A model generated the notes under the pieces. That model was not told where the DNA came from, did not search any database, and saw nothing but the letters and a program-made list of their open reading frames with translations. The position numbers and the translations under genes are program-made. Below are positions 25,092-34,126 of a stretch of DNA of 34,250 bases, piece by piece (within the stretch, counting starts at the first letter, position 1; each line of letters starts with the position of its first letter). The stretch is from contig JAALKD010000038.1 of the NCBI GenBank assembly GCA_011088215.1, positions 1 to 34,250 of the forward strand, given 5' to 3'. Origin of the DNA: Sphingomonadales bacterium. GTDB lineage: Bacteria; Pseudomonadota; Alphaproteobacteria; Sphingomonadales; Kordiimonadaceae.

Positions 25092-26885
25092 TTAAACCTG
25101 AGCCAGTGCATCAGCGTCTGTTGTTTTGCTGGCGCTGTCCCCGTTCAACATCATTTCATTGTGCGCCGCTCCCGCAGGCACCATGGGGAAACAGTTTTCC
25201 AGCTTGGCGACACGGCAATCCACAATTACTGGTCCGTCGGTTTCAATCATTTCCTTAATCACGCCGTCCAATTCAGCTGGTTTTTCAACTTTCAGACCCT
25301 TGATTCCGTACGCTGCACCGAGGGCTTCAAAATCAGGCAAACTGTCTGAATAGCTTTCGGAATGCCTCCCCTCATAGCCTAAGTCCTGCCACTGACGAAC
25401 CATGCCCATAAATTCGTTATTCAAAATAAATATCTTAACCGGCAGATTATACTGGCTGATCGTTCCCAGTTCCTGAATATTCATTTGAATAGACGCTTCG
25501 CCAGCAACATCAATGCAAAGCCGATCTGGAAAAGCGATTTGAGCACCAATAGCAGCAGGAAGGCCGTATCCCATCGTGCCAAGCCCACCAGACGTTAACC
25601 AGCGATTGGGTGCATCGAAACCTATGTACTGCGCCGCCCACATTTGATGCTGGCCAACTTCAGTTGAAACAATCGGATCGAGATCTTTGATCATTGCCTG
25701 TAAGCGTTCCAATGCTTTTTGTGGCATAATTACAGAGTCGCTGTCCTGGTATGAAAGACACTTCTTGGCGCGCCAGGTTTCAATTTGCTGCCACCATTCG
25801 TCCAGTGACGGTTGGGCTACCGAATAGTTTTCCTCGTTCCATATTTCGATCATGCGCTGGATTACCCGACCAGCGTCACCGACAATAGGAATATCAACCG
25901 CGACATTTTTGTTGATTGATGACAGGTCAATATCCACATGGATTTTTGTCGAACCGGGCGAGAAGGCATCGATACGGCCAGTCACACGGTCATCAAACCG
26001 TGCGCCAAGTGCCACCATTACATCGCTGTCATGCATCGCATGGTTCGCCTCCCAGGTGCCGTGCATACCAAGCATACCAAGGAACTGTTTGTCACTGGCC
26101 GGATAACATCCGAGCCCCATCAGAGTATTGGTCACAGGGAAACCGGTTAACTTGGCCAGTTCATGCAACAAGCCCGATGCATCCGGCCCGGAATTAATAA
26201 TACCACCGCCTGCATACAATATCGGCCGCTTTGCATTGGCCATAGCGCGCACCGCCTCACGAATTGCAACATCGTCACCGTCAAGTTGCGGCCTGTAAGT
26301 TCGGTGTTCAACATGCTCGGACTGTCGGTAGGTGCCAGCTTCCACCTGAACATCCTTGGGCATATCAATCACCACAGGACCTGGCCGTCCGTTGGTTGCA
26401 ACGTAAAAAGCCTCCTGGAACACTCTGGGAATATCGCTTGTTTCTTTCACCAGATAATTATGTTTCGTGCAGGGTCGCGTGATACCAACGGTGTCCGCTT
26501 CCTGGAATGCATCATTGCCGATCAGATGCCGGGCTACCTGCCCGGTAATACAAATCATTGGAATCGAATCGAGCATGGCATCAGTCAACCCGGTAACCGC
26601 GTTCGTGGCCCCGGGGCCAGATGTAACAAGCACAACACCCGGTTTGCCAGTGGACCGGGCGTAGCCTTCTGCTGCGTGGGTTGCAGCCTGTTCGTGGCGA
26701 ACCAGAATATGCTTGATTTTATCCTGTTTGAAAATTTCATCATAAATCGGCAGAACGGCACCACCTGGATAACCAAAGACCACTTCCACACCCAGATCTG
26801 TCAAAGCTTTGAGGATCATCTGAGCGCCGCTCATTTTGGTCGCGGTGCCCGGCGCTTTATGCTTAATCGCCATAGGTGCAGCCAT
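25092..26885 (-). CDS. ilvB: Acetolactate synthase large (catalytic) subunit
   Basis: This 597-aa ThDP-dependent enzyme makes 2-acetolactate or 2-aceto-2-hydroxybutyrate from pyruvate and a second oxoacid. The N-terminal domain has [14 protein letters not shown] and the catalytic Glu65 in [16 protein letters not shown]. The middle FAD domain has [11 protein letters not shown]. The C-terminal ThDP domain has [13 protein letters not shown], and the metal motif reads [11 protein letters not shown] up to FILNNEFMG. The usual Asp of the GDG/GDA motif is Glu here, a change I believe occurs in some alphaproteobacterial enzymes. The first Met is assumed; a second Met four codons on is possible. It heads ilvBNC. 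Confidence 0.97.
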   Translation of the reverse strand: MAAPMAIKHKAPGTATKMSGAQMILKALTDLGVEVVFGYPGGAVLPIYDEIFKQDKIKHILVRHEQAATHAAEGYARSTGKPGVVLVTSGPGATNAVTGLTDAMLDSIPMICITGQVARHLIGNDAFQEADTVGITRPCTKHNYLVKETSDIPRVFQEAFYVATNGRPGPVVIDMPKDVQVEAGTYRQSEHVEHRTYRPQLDGDDVAIREAVRAMANAKRPILYAGGGIINSGPDASGLLHELAKLTGFPVTNTLMGLGCYPASDKQFLGMLGMHGTWEANHAMHDSDVMVALGARFDDRVTGRIDAFSPGSTKIHVDIDLSSINKNVAVDIPIVGDAGRVIQRMIEIWNEENYSVAQPSLDEWWQQIETWRAKKCLSYQDSDSVIMPQKALERLQAMIKDLDPIVSTEVGQHQMWAAQYIGFDAPNRWLTSGGLGTMGYGLPAAIGAQIAFPDRLCIDVAGEASIQMNIQELGTISQYNLPVKIFILNNEFMGMVRQWQDLGYEGRHSESYSDSLPDFEALGAAYGIKGLKVEKPAELDGVIKEMIETDGPVIVDCRVAKLENCFPMVPAGAAHNEMMLNGDSASKTTDADALAQV

Positions 26886-27017
26886 TGGTCAATGCTCACG
26901 TTCAGTTAAAATTTCTCGATGAAATAGGTTAATTCAACACCAATTCCAAACTAAAAATACCCGCCCTGATCTTTCAAAACTGTGGGCAATCCTGGATGCC
27001 GTTTCCCCATAATAATT

Positions 27018-27040
27018 GGGGGCGCTCCAAGAGCGCCCCC
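27018..27040 (-). terminator. Strong GC hairpin between miaA and ilvB
   Basis: GGGGGCGCTC (27031-27040) and GAGCGCCCCC (27018-27027) form a perfect 10-bp stem with a 3-base loop; on the minus strand it is followed by AATTATTAT rather than a pure T-run. It may terminate miaA transcripts. If the candidate promoter at 27127-27155 is real, it would lie inside the ilvB leader as an attenuator. Confidence 0.6.
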
Positions 27041-27060
27041 GGGGTGGGTCTCGTCACAGT

Positions 27061-27155
27061 TGAGATCTGCTTTGGGCTATCAGATCTCAGACGACATCGC
27101 AGGCTGGCGTGACATCGTCTAATCCTGTTTTATTGTACGATAATTACTCAGTCAA
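27061..27155 (-). promoter_or_regulatory. Candidate ilvB promoter and structured leader
   Basis: On the minus strand TTGACT (27150-27155), 17 bases and TAAAAC (27127-27132) make a plausible promoter (weak -10). Downstream are two consecutive stems: AGACGA/TCGTCT (27115-27120 with 27089-27094) and the perfect 9-bp TGAGATCTG/CAGATCTCA (27081-27089 with 27061-27069), then the GC hairpin at 27018-27040. A 7-base repeat CGATGTC occurs twice. I find no Ile/Leu/Val-rich leader peptide. The remaining gap, 26886-27017, shows nothing else I can name. Confidence 0.45.
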
Positions 27156-27192
27156 CCTAATTTTTGATTATTTTAATAACATAAATGTCATT

Positions 27193-28092
27193 TTATGTTT
27201 CCATATATTGCGTATTTTCGCCATCCCAGTGAGAAAACTGATTTCTAAGCCAGGTTAATTGCCGCTTTGCAAACCGGCGTGTCTGCATTTTCGCCTCCTC
27301 TGTCGCAGCGCCCAAGCCATTTGTACCGGCCAGATAAGCCGCCAATTCTGGTACTCCCAGCGCCCGCATAATGGGAAGTTCTGGTGACAGACGGCGTGCA
27401 ATCAGCGCCTCTACCTCAGCGATAGCTCCAGCCTTTATCATAAGGTCAAAGCGAAGATCGCATCGCCGATATAGCTCGCCGCGCTCCGGAATGATGACGG
27501 TCTTGTCGACCAACCCTGCCCTGTCATACTCTGCCATCGGCCCGGGCGGTGTATCCTGTTGCCAAATACTTAGCGGGGTACCGGTTGCACGATATACCTC
27601 AATCGCCCGCGAAACCCGCTGGCTGTCACCGGAAGCCAACCGCGCTGCTGCCTCAGGGTCAACGTCCTGCAACTGGAGGTGCAGTGCCGGACTACCGTCC
27701 CGTTCGCACTCGGCGCGCACAGCGGTCCTGATATCCTCAGGGATGTCAGGGATTTTCGCGATACCATCAAGCAGGACCTTGAAATACATGCCGGTGCCGC
27801 CGACCAAAATGGGAAGTTTATCTTCCTTCCAGGCCGACTTTATCTCCGTCATCGCCGTTTCTGCCCAAAAAGCCACCGAGCATGCCTCGGAACCATCCAA
27901 AAACCCATACAAACGATGAGGGGCCTGCGCCTGTTCGTTTGCTGAAGGGCATGCAGTGAGGATAGGCAAATCCTTATAGACCTGCATACTGTCGGCGTTG
28001 ATTATGATACCGCCGCGCTTCTTTGCCGCTTTAAGCGCGAATGCTGACTTGCCGCTGGCGGTGGGACCTGCAATAAAAAGGGCGCGTTTCAA
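27193..28092 (-). CDS. miaA: tRNA dimethylallyltransferase
   Basis: The 299-aa enzyme transfers a dimethylallyl group to A37 of tRNAs that read codons starting with U. The P-loop GPTASGKS is at residues 9-16, followed by NADSMQVYKDLPILTACPS. LVGGTGMYFKVLLDG, GDSQRVSRAIEVYRATGTPLS and IMRALGVPELAAYL are all family motifs, and the C-terminal RRFAKRQLTWLRNQ is the tRNA-binding end. It is divergent from serB with only 41 bases between the starts, so their promoters must overlap or lie within the neighbour. Confidence 0.96.
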   Translation of the reverse strand: MKRALFIAGPTASGKSAFALKAAKKRGGIIINADSMQVYKDLPILTACPSANEQAQAPHRLYGFLDGSEACSVAFWAETAMTEIKSAWKEDKLPILVGGTGMYFKVLLDGIAKIPDIPEDIRTAVRAECERDGSPALHLQLQDVDPEAAARLASGDSQRVSRAIEVYRATGTPLSIWQQDTPPGPMAEYDRAGLVDKTVIIPERGELYRRCDLRFDLMIKAGAIAEVEALIARRLSPELPIMRALGVPELAAYLAGTNGLGAATEEAKMQTRRFAKRQLTWLRNQFSHWDGENTQYMET

Positions 28093-28133
28093 ATCTCGAA
28101 CTCACTTGTCTGTCTCAACATCGGAATGTTTCA

Positions 28134-29033
28134 ATGGATATCGTTTTGACCCTTGTCGTCAACCCCGGTCAAGCTGCTGTGCTTGAAAAAGCGGTTATCA
28201 ACCTTCACGACAGCATCACCGAGAGCAAGTTTCAAATAGCAACGCTGTCGCCAGGACGCGCGGTCGATATTCATTTTTCTGCGGAGTCGGTAGCGGATGT
28301 GAATGCGGGAATTGCAAACTCGCTTATACTGAGCCCTAATGTCGACTGGTGCGTTCAGGAAAACGGCGCAATGCGGCGCAAAGCAATGCTGATCGCCGAT
28401 ATGGATTCGACAATGATCACCGTTGAATGCATTGACGAACTGGCTGACTTTGTCGGAGCGAAAGACAAGGTTTCTGAGATCACCGAAGCGGCCATGCGCG
28501 GTGACTTAAATTTCGATTCCGCGCTGCGGGAACGGGTGGCGTTACTAAAAGGCCTTCCGGTTGAACAGCTTGACGCCTGTTACCACGATCGCATTGAGAT
28601 AATGCCGGGTGCGCGAACGCTGGTACAAACCATGGTTGGGAACGGCAAATTCGCCGCGCTGGTTTCCGGCGGATTCACCTTTTTTACCGAGAAAGTATCA
28701 AAGCAGATCGGATTTCAGTCCAACCGGGCCAATATTCTGGAAATCGAAGTGGGCAAACTGACAGGCAATGTCATTGAACCCATATGCGGTGCGGAAGCAA
28801 AACTGGAAGCACTGAACGACTATTGCGGCCAACTCTCCATCGACCCGAACGCTGTGATCGCGGTGGGTGACGGGGCCAATGACATCCCCATGATACAGGC
28901 CGCCGGACTTGGTGTCGCCTTCCACGCTAAACCGAAAACAGCTGCAGCTGCACACGCGGCCGTTGGTAACGGTGACCTGACCACTCTGCTATTCTACCAA
29001 GGCTACAGGGAAGCCGAATTCATTTCGGACTGA
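28134..29033 (+). CDS. serB: Phosphoserine phosphatase
   Basis: This 299-aa HAD-superfamily enzyme dephosphorylates O-phosphoserine, the last step of serine synthesis. The nucleophile motif is DMDSTM with Asp89 and Asp91. VECIDELADFVGAKDKVSEIT provides the substrate Glu, VSGGFTFF the second motif and VGDGANDIPMIQAAGLGVAF the magnesium-binding motif. The N-terminal about 75 residues form an ACT-like extension, as in other proteobacterial SerB. GGAA lies 7 bases before the ATG. Confidence 0.96.
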   Translation: MDIVLTLVVNPGQAAVLEKAVINLHDSITESKFQIATLSPGRAVDIHFSAESVADVNAGIANSLILSPNVDWCVQENGAMRRKAMLIADMDSTMITVECIDELADFVGAKDKVSEITEAAMRGDLNFDSALRERVALLKGLPVEQLDACYHDRIEIMPGARTLVQTMVGNGKFAALVSGGFTFFTEKVSKQIGFQSNRANILEIEVGKLTGNVIEPICGAEAKLEALNDYCGQLSIDPNAVIAVGDGANDIPMIQAAGLGVAFHAKPKTAAAAHAAVGNGDLTTLLFYQGYREAEFISD

Positions 29034-29045
29034 CAGTTGAACCAT

Positions 29046-29074
29046 AAAAAAAGGGCCGCCGAAGCGACCCTTTT
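29046..29074. terminator. Bidirectional terminator between serB and the Do-like protease gene
   Basis: AAAAGGG and CCCTTTT pair around an inner CGC/GCG stem with a CGAA loop and one internal mismatch. The A-run on one side and T-run on the other make it work in both directions. It lies 12 bases after the serB stop and 47 bases after the convergent protease stop, and the minus-strand version has seven T. Confidence 0.85.
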
Positions 29075-29121
29075 GTCTGATCAATAGTTGGCCAATAGCT
29101 GACCACCAATTTGACTACGGT

Positions 29122-30651
29122 TTAGTTGTCATCATTGTCGGTGGTAAGCCGAAGTGGTACATGCACTGTGTTGCCGCGCAGGTTGATCAGAACCAAAGCA
29201 CGGTCCCGGCCTGCGTCAATAGCTTCGTTAAACAAGTCAACAACCTCGCCCGCACTTTCAACTTTCCGCTGATTAACACGCACGATAACTGCGCCAGCAC
29301 GTATGCCCGCGCGGTATGCTGCACTGCGGCGAGATACACGAACAACCGCAACACCTTCAACGTCGGTGTCCAACTCGTAGCGCTGACGGAAGCTGTCGTT
29401 CAGTGTTGCAAGCTCCATGCCCTCAACCAGTTCGCGGCCTGACCTATCACGGGGACGCTCACGTTCGTCGTCGCCTTCGTCGTCAGGTACGATGCCAGAC
29501 TGTTCGTCTGAAAGTGCGCCAGTGCGAACCGACAATGTTTGCCGCTCACCGCCGCGGACAATCACCACATTAACAGCTTTATCAATCGGCGTACGTTTCA
29601 CGAGATTGCTGAGCGTATTGGAGTTGATAACTTCTTTACCGTCCCAGGTTACGATGATGTCGCCTTCCTGAAGCTCTGCAAGATCTGCCGGGCTGTCAGG
29701 CTCAATTCGTGTGACCATTGCGCCGTCCTTGATATCAAGGCCGAGCGTTTCGGCAATTTCTTCGGTCAAAGGCTGAATGCCCACGCCTAACCAACCGCGG
29801 CGCACTTTGCCGTGCTCTTGCAGTTGCGCAACAATATTTTTTGCATGGTTGGACGGAATCGAAAATCCGATGCCCACATTGCCGCCAGACGGCGATACAA
29901 TAGCGGTATTCACGCCAATGACTTCACCCCTCATATTAAACAGAGGGCCACCGGAATTACCGCGGTTAATGGATGCATCTGTCTGAATAAAGTCCACATC
30001 ATTGGTATTACCCAAGTTGCGGTTACGCGCAGAAATAATCCCGGCTGTTACCGTTCCGTTTTGACCAAACGGATTACCAATTGCCATAACCCAGTCACCA
30101 ATGCGGCTTACTTCGTCGTTACCCCATTTCACTGCGGGGAAATCGTCGCCGTTTTCATGTTCGATTTGCAGAACAGCGATATCAGACAATGCATCCCGCC
30201 CGATTACGGTTGCGGTATAATCGTCGCGGTTGGGGAATGAAACAGTTATCTCGTCGGCGCCTTCAACCACATGGTTGTTTGTGATTACAATGCCGGACTT
30301 GTCGATTACAAAGCCAGAACCAAGCGATCGCGCCTGGCGAGGCTCTTCTTGCTCGCGCTCAAAACGGTCTCGAAACTGGTCCCAAAATTCTTCAAACGGC
30401 ATGCCCTCTGGGATTTGAGGCACGCTGCGATTTCCGCGTCCACGCCCGCGTACTGTTTGCACAGTTGATATATTTACCACGGCGGGTGAAAGGTCTTCAA
30501 CCAAATCGGCAAATGTAACTGGCCGATCGTCCGCCTCGGCAGATGGCACAGCCATAATTGCCATTGCGGCAATAAGCACAGCAAAAAGCATGGCTTTTGG
30601 CAGCCAAATAGTGGCTCGCTGGTCTAGTGTTTTTGTCAAGTAAGTGCGCAA
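29122..30651 (-). CDS. Do/DegP-type periplasmic serine protease
   Basis: The 509-aa protein has a signal or anchor segment (residues 20-40, ending PSAEADD), a trypsin-like domain and two PDZ domains (about 285-375 and 415-500). The catalytic triad is visible: His127 in TNNHVVEGADE, Asp157 in LSDIAVL and Ser233 in NRGNSGGPLFN. Between signal and protease domain is an Arg/Gly-rich stretch, and an acidic/Arg linker (DDEGDDERERPRDR) separates the PDZ domains. It degrades or refolds damaged envelope proteins. AGGAGAGG precedes the ATG. It is the last gene after hflK-hflC-DUF2065; in alphaproteobacteria a DegP/DegQ/MucD-like protease is standard there. Confidence 0.95.
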   Translation of the reverse strand: MRTYLTKTLDQRATIWLPKAMLFAVLIAAMAIMAVPSAEADDRPVTFADLVEDLSPAVVNISTVQTVRGRGRGNRSVPQIPEGMPFEEFWDQFRDRFEREQEEPRQARSLGSGFVIDKSGIVITNNHVVEGADEITVSFPNRDDYTATVIGRDALSDIAVLQIEHENGDDFPAVKWGNDEVSRIGDWVMAIGNPFGQNGTVTAGIISARNRNLGNTNDVDFIQTDASINRGNSGGPLFNMRGEVIGVNTAIVSPSGGNVGIGFSIPSNHAKNIVAQLQEHGKVRRGWLGVGIQPLTEEIAETLGLDIKDGAMVTRIEPDSPADLAELQEGDIIVTWDGKEVINSNTLSNLVKRTPIDKAVNVVIVRGGERQTLSVRTGALSDEQSGIVPDDEGDDERERPRDRSGRELVEGMELATLNDSFRQRYELDTDVEGVAVVRVSRRSAAYRAGIRAGAVIVRVNQRKVESAGEVVDLFNEAIDAGRDRALVLINLRGNTVHVPLRLTTDNDDN

Positions 30652-30713
30652 AGCACCTCTCCTTATTTTATTAACTCATTACTCTTGTCTGTACAGAAAC
30701 AGTTTAAAAAACA

Positions 30714-30917
30714 TTACATGCTCTGTACGAGCCATACAATGGCTACACCAATCGCAGCCATGGTCAAGCCCATCCCCCGTAGCTTTGCGGCGGGTTGTTC
30801 AAGCATTGCGACAAGCAGCGCTTTCATCCCCTCCGGTAACAGTGCATAGGCCACGCCCTCTATAAAGAGAGCGAGGCCTATGCCTATGATTAAAAGCGAC
30901 CAATCCAAGTCAAACAC
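30714..30917 (-). CDS. DUF2065 family small membrane protein
   Basis: The 67-aa protein has two hydrophobic helices (about residues 5-27 and 45-65) and the family pattern LALFIEGVAYALLPEGMKALL, with Pro-Glu-Gly at the end of the first helix and LRGMGLTMAAIGVAIVWLV in the second. DUF2065 proteins (YjeT in Escherichia coli) are encoded next to hflKC in many proteobacteria. Here the gene is 23 bases after hflC and 62 bases before the protease gene. Function unknown to me. Confidence 0.92.
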   Translation of the reverse strand: MFDLDWSLLIIGIGLALFIEGVAYALLPEGMKALLVAMLEQPAAKLRGMGLTMAAIGVAIVWLVQSM

Positions 30918-30940
30918 TCAAACTGGCACTGACATATCTA

Positions 30941-31813
30941 TTAGTTTTTGCCGCCATTGGAATTCACAAACAGCTTAAAGAAGTCACTATCCGGTGAAAG
31001 CACCAAACGGGTGTCATCTTTACCAAGCGATAGCCGGTAGGCCTGCATAGTACGGTAGAATTCGAAAAACTCTTCGTCTTTACCGAAAGCGTCCGCAAAA
31101 ATCTTGGTTGCAGCACCATCCGCTTCACCGCGAATAATCTGTGACTGTTTCTCTGCTTCAGCGACAAGAACCGCCACCTGACGATCAGCGTCTGCACGAA
31201 TTTTCACCGCGTCGCGGTTTCCTTCAGCTCGCTTCTCAGCAGCTTCTTGTTGGCGTTCCGTTTCCATACGCTGGAAAATCGCTGTGCTATTTTGTGGCGG
31301 CAGGTCAACGCGTTTTAACCGTACATCAATGACCTCAAGGCCAATTGTTGCAGCTTGCTGGTTTGTGATGCGGCTAATTTCAGCCATAAGGCTTGCTCGT
31401 TCGCCAGACACAATATTATTCATCTCTACCTTACCAAGAACATTACGAACGGTTGTATCCATAATCTTGTCCAAAAGGTCATTTGCGATAACGTCGTTCG
31501 CAGCAGCCTGATAACGCTTCAACGGATCTACAATTCGGTAGCGGGCAAAACTATCAACAACAATCCGACGCTGATCACTGGCCAGAACCTCTTGTGGCCG
31601 ACGATCAAGACTAAGGATGCGTTTGTCGAGATATATGACCTGTTCCACGATTGGCAGTTTGAAATGCAAACCCGGACTTGGGATTGTTCGCTTAGGTTCA
31701 CCAAATTGAACTACAAGCGCCTGCTCGCGTTCGTCAACGGTATAAACGCTGTCAGCGCCAATGAACACAATGATTAAGAGAATAACAATCCCGAATATTG
31801 ATTTACCACTCAT
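30941..31813 (-). CDS. hflC: HflC, SPFH-domain modulator of FtsH
   Basis: The 290-aa protein has an N-terminal membrane anchor (residues 5-22) and a periplasmic SPFH/band 7 domain (VYTVDEREQALVVQFGEPKR, LHFKLPIVEQVIYLDKRIL). A long helical region follows (ERQQEAAEKRAEGNRDAVKI). With HflK it forms a cage around the FtsH protease and modulates its access to membrane substrates. Two bases separate its ATG from the hflK stop, so the two are coupled. Confidence 0.96.
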   Translation of the reverse strand: MSGKSIFGIVILLIIVFIGADSVYTVDEREQALVVQFGEPKRTIPSPGLHFKLPIVEQVIYLDKRILSLDRRPQEVLASDQRRIVVDSFARYRIVDPLKRYQAAANDVIANDLLDKIMDTTVRNVLGKVEMNNIVSGERASLMAEISRITNQQAATIGLEVIDVRLKRVDLPPQNSTAIFQRMETERQQEAAEKRAEGNRDAVKIRADADRQVAVLVAEAEKQSQIIRGEADGAATKIFADAFGKDEEFFEFYRTMQAYRLSLGKDDTRLVLSPDSDFFKLFVNSNGGKN

Positions 31814-31815
31814 GA

Positions 31816-32886
31816 TTATTGCCCCCCGTCTTTGGGTTTATTGAGTTCATTGAGCGGCAGATATGGCACCACGCCTGATCCACCGTCACTGTCCAAAATT
31901 ATTTTATCCATTCCAGCGAGAATTTGCTCCATCGTTTCCAGGTAAATCCGCTTCTTCGTAACATCTTTAGCCTGAGCATACTCATTATAAACCGAGGTAA
32001 ACCTTGCCGCTTCACCTTCTGCGCGCGCAACTGTTTGCGCGCGATATGCTTCGGCCTGTTGAAGCATGCGCTCAGCTTCACCTTGTGCTTTAGGCAACAC
32101 CTCATTGGAATATCTGGTTGCTTCGTTTCGCGACCGCTGTTGATCAGCTTCTGCGCGCTGAACATCAAGGAAGGCGTCTTTCACTTCGTCCGGCGCTTCA
32201 GACTCGATGATCTGCACCCGCAGCAGCGTAACGCCCGCTTGGTATTCATCCAGATTGGCCTGAATACGCGTAAGCGCCTCGGCTTCAATCTGACCACGCG
32301 CGGTTGTGATAATCGGCGTAATCTGGTTTTGACCAACCAGTTCCCGCATTACACTTTCTGAAACTGCTTTAATGGTGCCTTCCGGCTCGCGCAGTTGAAA
32401 CAGAAAATCACCCAAGTCTTTAATGCGCCATACGACATTGAAACGAACATCAACGATATTTTCGTCCTGGGTCAGCATTAAGCTCTCGCTCAAACTACTA
32501 TTGCGACGAGATGATGCATTATTGTTACCCACAGAGATTGTCTGTTCGTCGGTGACGCCGCGAATTTCAATCGACTCAAAAGGTTTCGGAATCCATCCAA
32601 GCCCCGGGCTTTTAAGTTCGGTGCGTTCGCCGAACCTAAGCACAACGCCTTGCTGGTTGGCTTCGATTTCATACAGACCCCACCAAGCGTAAATAAATGC
32701 GATTGCCAGGCCAGCAAGCAAATAGCCGCCTTTGCCGCCGGGTAGTGCATTTTTTAACTTTTCCTGACCCTTGCGGATCACTTCGTCAATATTGGGTTCA
32801 TTGCCGCCGCGGCCCCCACCGCCTCGCTGACCATTTCCCCAAGGATTATTGGGGCGATCACCGTCTCCATTATTCTGCCAGGACAT
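31816..32886 (-). CDS. hflK: HflK, SPFH-domain modulator of FtsH
   Basis: The 356-aa protein starts with a Gly/Asn/Arg-rich cytoplasmic tail (residues 1-30). A membrane anchor (about 54-72) and an SPFH domain (YEIEANQQGVVLRFGERTEL, LGWIPKPFESIEIRGV) come next, then a long charged helix with AEADQQRSRNEATRYSNEVL. It pairs with HflC. GGAG lies 8 bases before the ATG. It is divergent from mrp over 153 bases that include AT-rich promoter-like sequence I could not resolve. Confidence 0.96.
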   Translation of the reverse strand: MSWQNNGDGDRPNNPWGNGQRGGGGRGGNEPNIDEVIRKGQEKLKNALPGGKGGYLLAGLAIAFIYAWWGLYEIEANQQGVVLRFGERTELKSPGLGWIPKPFESIEIRGVTDEQTISVGNNNASSRRNSSLSESLMLTQDENIVDVRFNVVWRIKDLGDFLFQLREPEGTIKAVSESVMRELVGQNQITPIITTARGQIEAEALTRIQANLDEYQAGVTLLRVQIIESEAPDEVKDAFLDVQRAEADQQRSRNEATRYSNEVLPKAQGEAERMLQQAEAYRAQTVARAEGEAARFTSVYNEYAQAKDVTKKRIYLETMEQILAGMDKIILDSDGGSGVVPYLPLNELNKPKDGGQ

Positions 32887-33039
32887 ACTTTACTCCTTCC
32901 GGCGTCACATACGTGACATTTTTGGCAAGCCGCCTATATAGAAAGCCTGTGTGTTGAATAGGTATATATGTTACGCACACCGCGCCTGCAATGATGTAGG
33001 ACGATTTTTCCGTCACATTTGCGACCAAAAGAGATATTT

Positions 33040-34119
33040 ATGGACAATAACCTGAAAAAAACCGTCGAACAGAAGCTCGCGGCGCACAAAATAGCTGGGC
33101 AAGACCAGAACATTGTCACAGCTGGTTACGTCAGCGCGGTTATCGTTGAAGGCGGTCAGGTCGGAATCGTGCTTGATTTTGGCGATCAGGCCCCAGACGG
33201 CGCCAGTGCATTGCGGGCGGCCATTGAAAAAGACGTTCAAACAATTGACGGCATCAAAGCAACAAACGTTGTTGTCACAGCCTCCCGGCCCGCACAGGGA
33301 CCGCAAGCGGTAAAACAAGCGCCGCAGCTGCGCCCTGCGCCAAAAGCACCACCCACACCAACTGCTATTCCCGGCGTGAAGCATATTGTGGCGGTGGCCA
33401 GCGGCAAAGGCGGCGTCGGCAAATCAACAACTTCAATCAATTTGGCCCTGGCACTGCAACAACAGGGCCTGAAGGTTGGTGTTTTGGACGCTGATATTTT
33501 TGGTCCGTCGCTGCCCACGTTGGTTGGGTTGGATAAAAAACCCCAAACCAAAGACAAGATCATCCAACCACTTGAAGCCTACGGCCTGAAACTTATGTCG
33601 ATCGGGTTCCTAATCGACGTGGATCAGCCCGTGGTTTGGCGCGGACCCCGGGTCATGGGGGCGACGCAACAGCTTCTCAAAGACGTGGCATGGGGGCCAC
33701 TAGATGTATTGATCGTTGATATGCCGCCCGGAACCGGCGACGTGCAACTAACCATGGTGCAACAGGCGCCGCTTTCAGGCGCGGTTATCGTGTCAACACC
33801 GCAAGACCTTGCGCTGATCGACGCGCGCAAGGGTTTGGCCATGTTCGAGAAAGTAGATGTGCCGATCCTTGGTATCATTGAGAATATGACCAGCTTCATT
33901 TGCCCGCACTGCGACGGCGAAAGCCATATATTTGGCCACGGCGGCGCAGAAAAAACGGCACAGAAAATCGGCTGTGAATTCCTTGGCGGTATTCCGCTGG
34001 AAATGGCGGTAAGAGCCAGCGCAGACGACGGCATTCCCCTGATGACGCAGACCACCGACAGCGCCGCACAAGTAGCTTACGCACATATCGGAAAACGAAT
34101 TTTCGAAAAGCTTGGTTAG
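33040..34119 (+). CDS. apbC: Mrp/ApbC-type iron-sulfur cluster carrier P-loop ATPase
   Basis: The 359-aa protein has an N-terminal MIP18/DUF59-like domain (about residues 1-80), a Pro/Ala-rich linker and a ParA/MinD-type ATPase domain. The deviant Walker A is GKGGVGKS at 122-129, VLDADIFGPSLP and VDMPPGTGDVQLT are family marks, and the CPHC pair at 288-291 binds the bridging Fe-S cluster between subunits. It delivers clusters to apoproteins in the cytoplasm. The ATG at 33040 is preferred to an in-frame TTG 21 bases earlier because AAAGAG lies just before it. Confidence 0.95.
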   Translation: MDNNLKKTVEQKLAAHKIAGQDQNIVTAGYVSAVIVEGGQVGIVLDFGDQAPDGASALRAAIEKDVQTIDGIKATNVVVTASRPAQGPQAVKQAPQLRPAPKAPPTPTAIPGVKHIVAVASGKGGVGKSTTSINLALALQQQGLKVGVLDADIFGPSLPTLVGLDKKPQTKDKIIQPLEAYGLKLMSIGFLIDVDQPVVWRGPRVMGATQQLLKDVAWGPLDVLIVDMPPGTGDVQLTMVQQAPLSGAVIVSTPQDLALIDARKGLAMFEKVDVPILGIIENMTSFICPHCDGESHIFGHGGAEKTAQKIGCEFLGGIPLEMAVRASADDGIPLMTQTTDSAAQVAYAHIGKRIFEKLG

Positions 34120-34126
34120 TCCAACA

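Noticed and set aside
26163..26909. 248-codon open frame on the plus strand opposite ilvB
   Set aside because: It is a shadow of a highly conserved gene; composition is odd (many Cys, His, Asn), with no family pattern and no ribosome binding site.
27085..27120. 11-codon mini-ORF at the start of the ilvB leader (MSRQPAMSSEI)
   Set aside because: Not rich in Ile, Leu or Val, and its ATG would lie about 5 bases from the predicted transcription start, so its apparent ribosome binding site would not be in the RNA.
29080..29105. Short imperfect repeat of CAATAG(T/C)TGGCC-like units
   Set aside because: Only two partial copies between serB and the protease gene; no sign of a repeat family.
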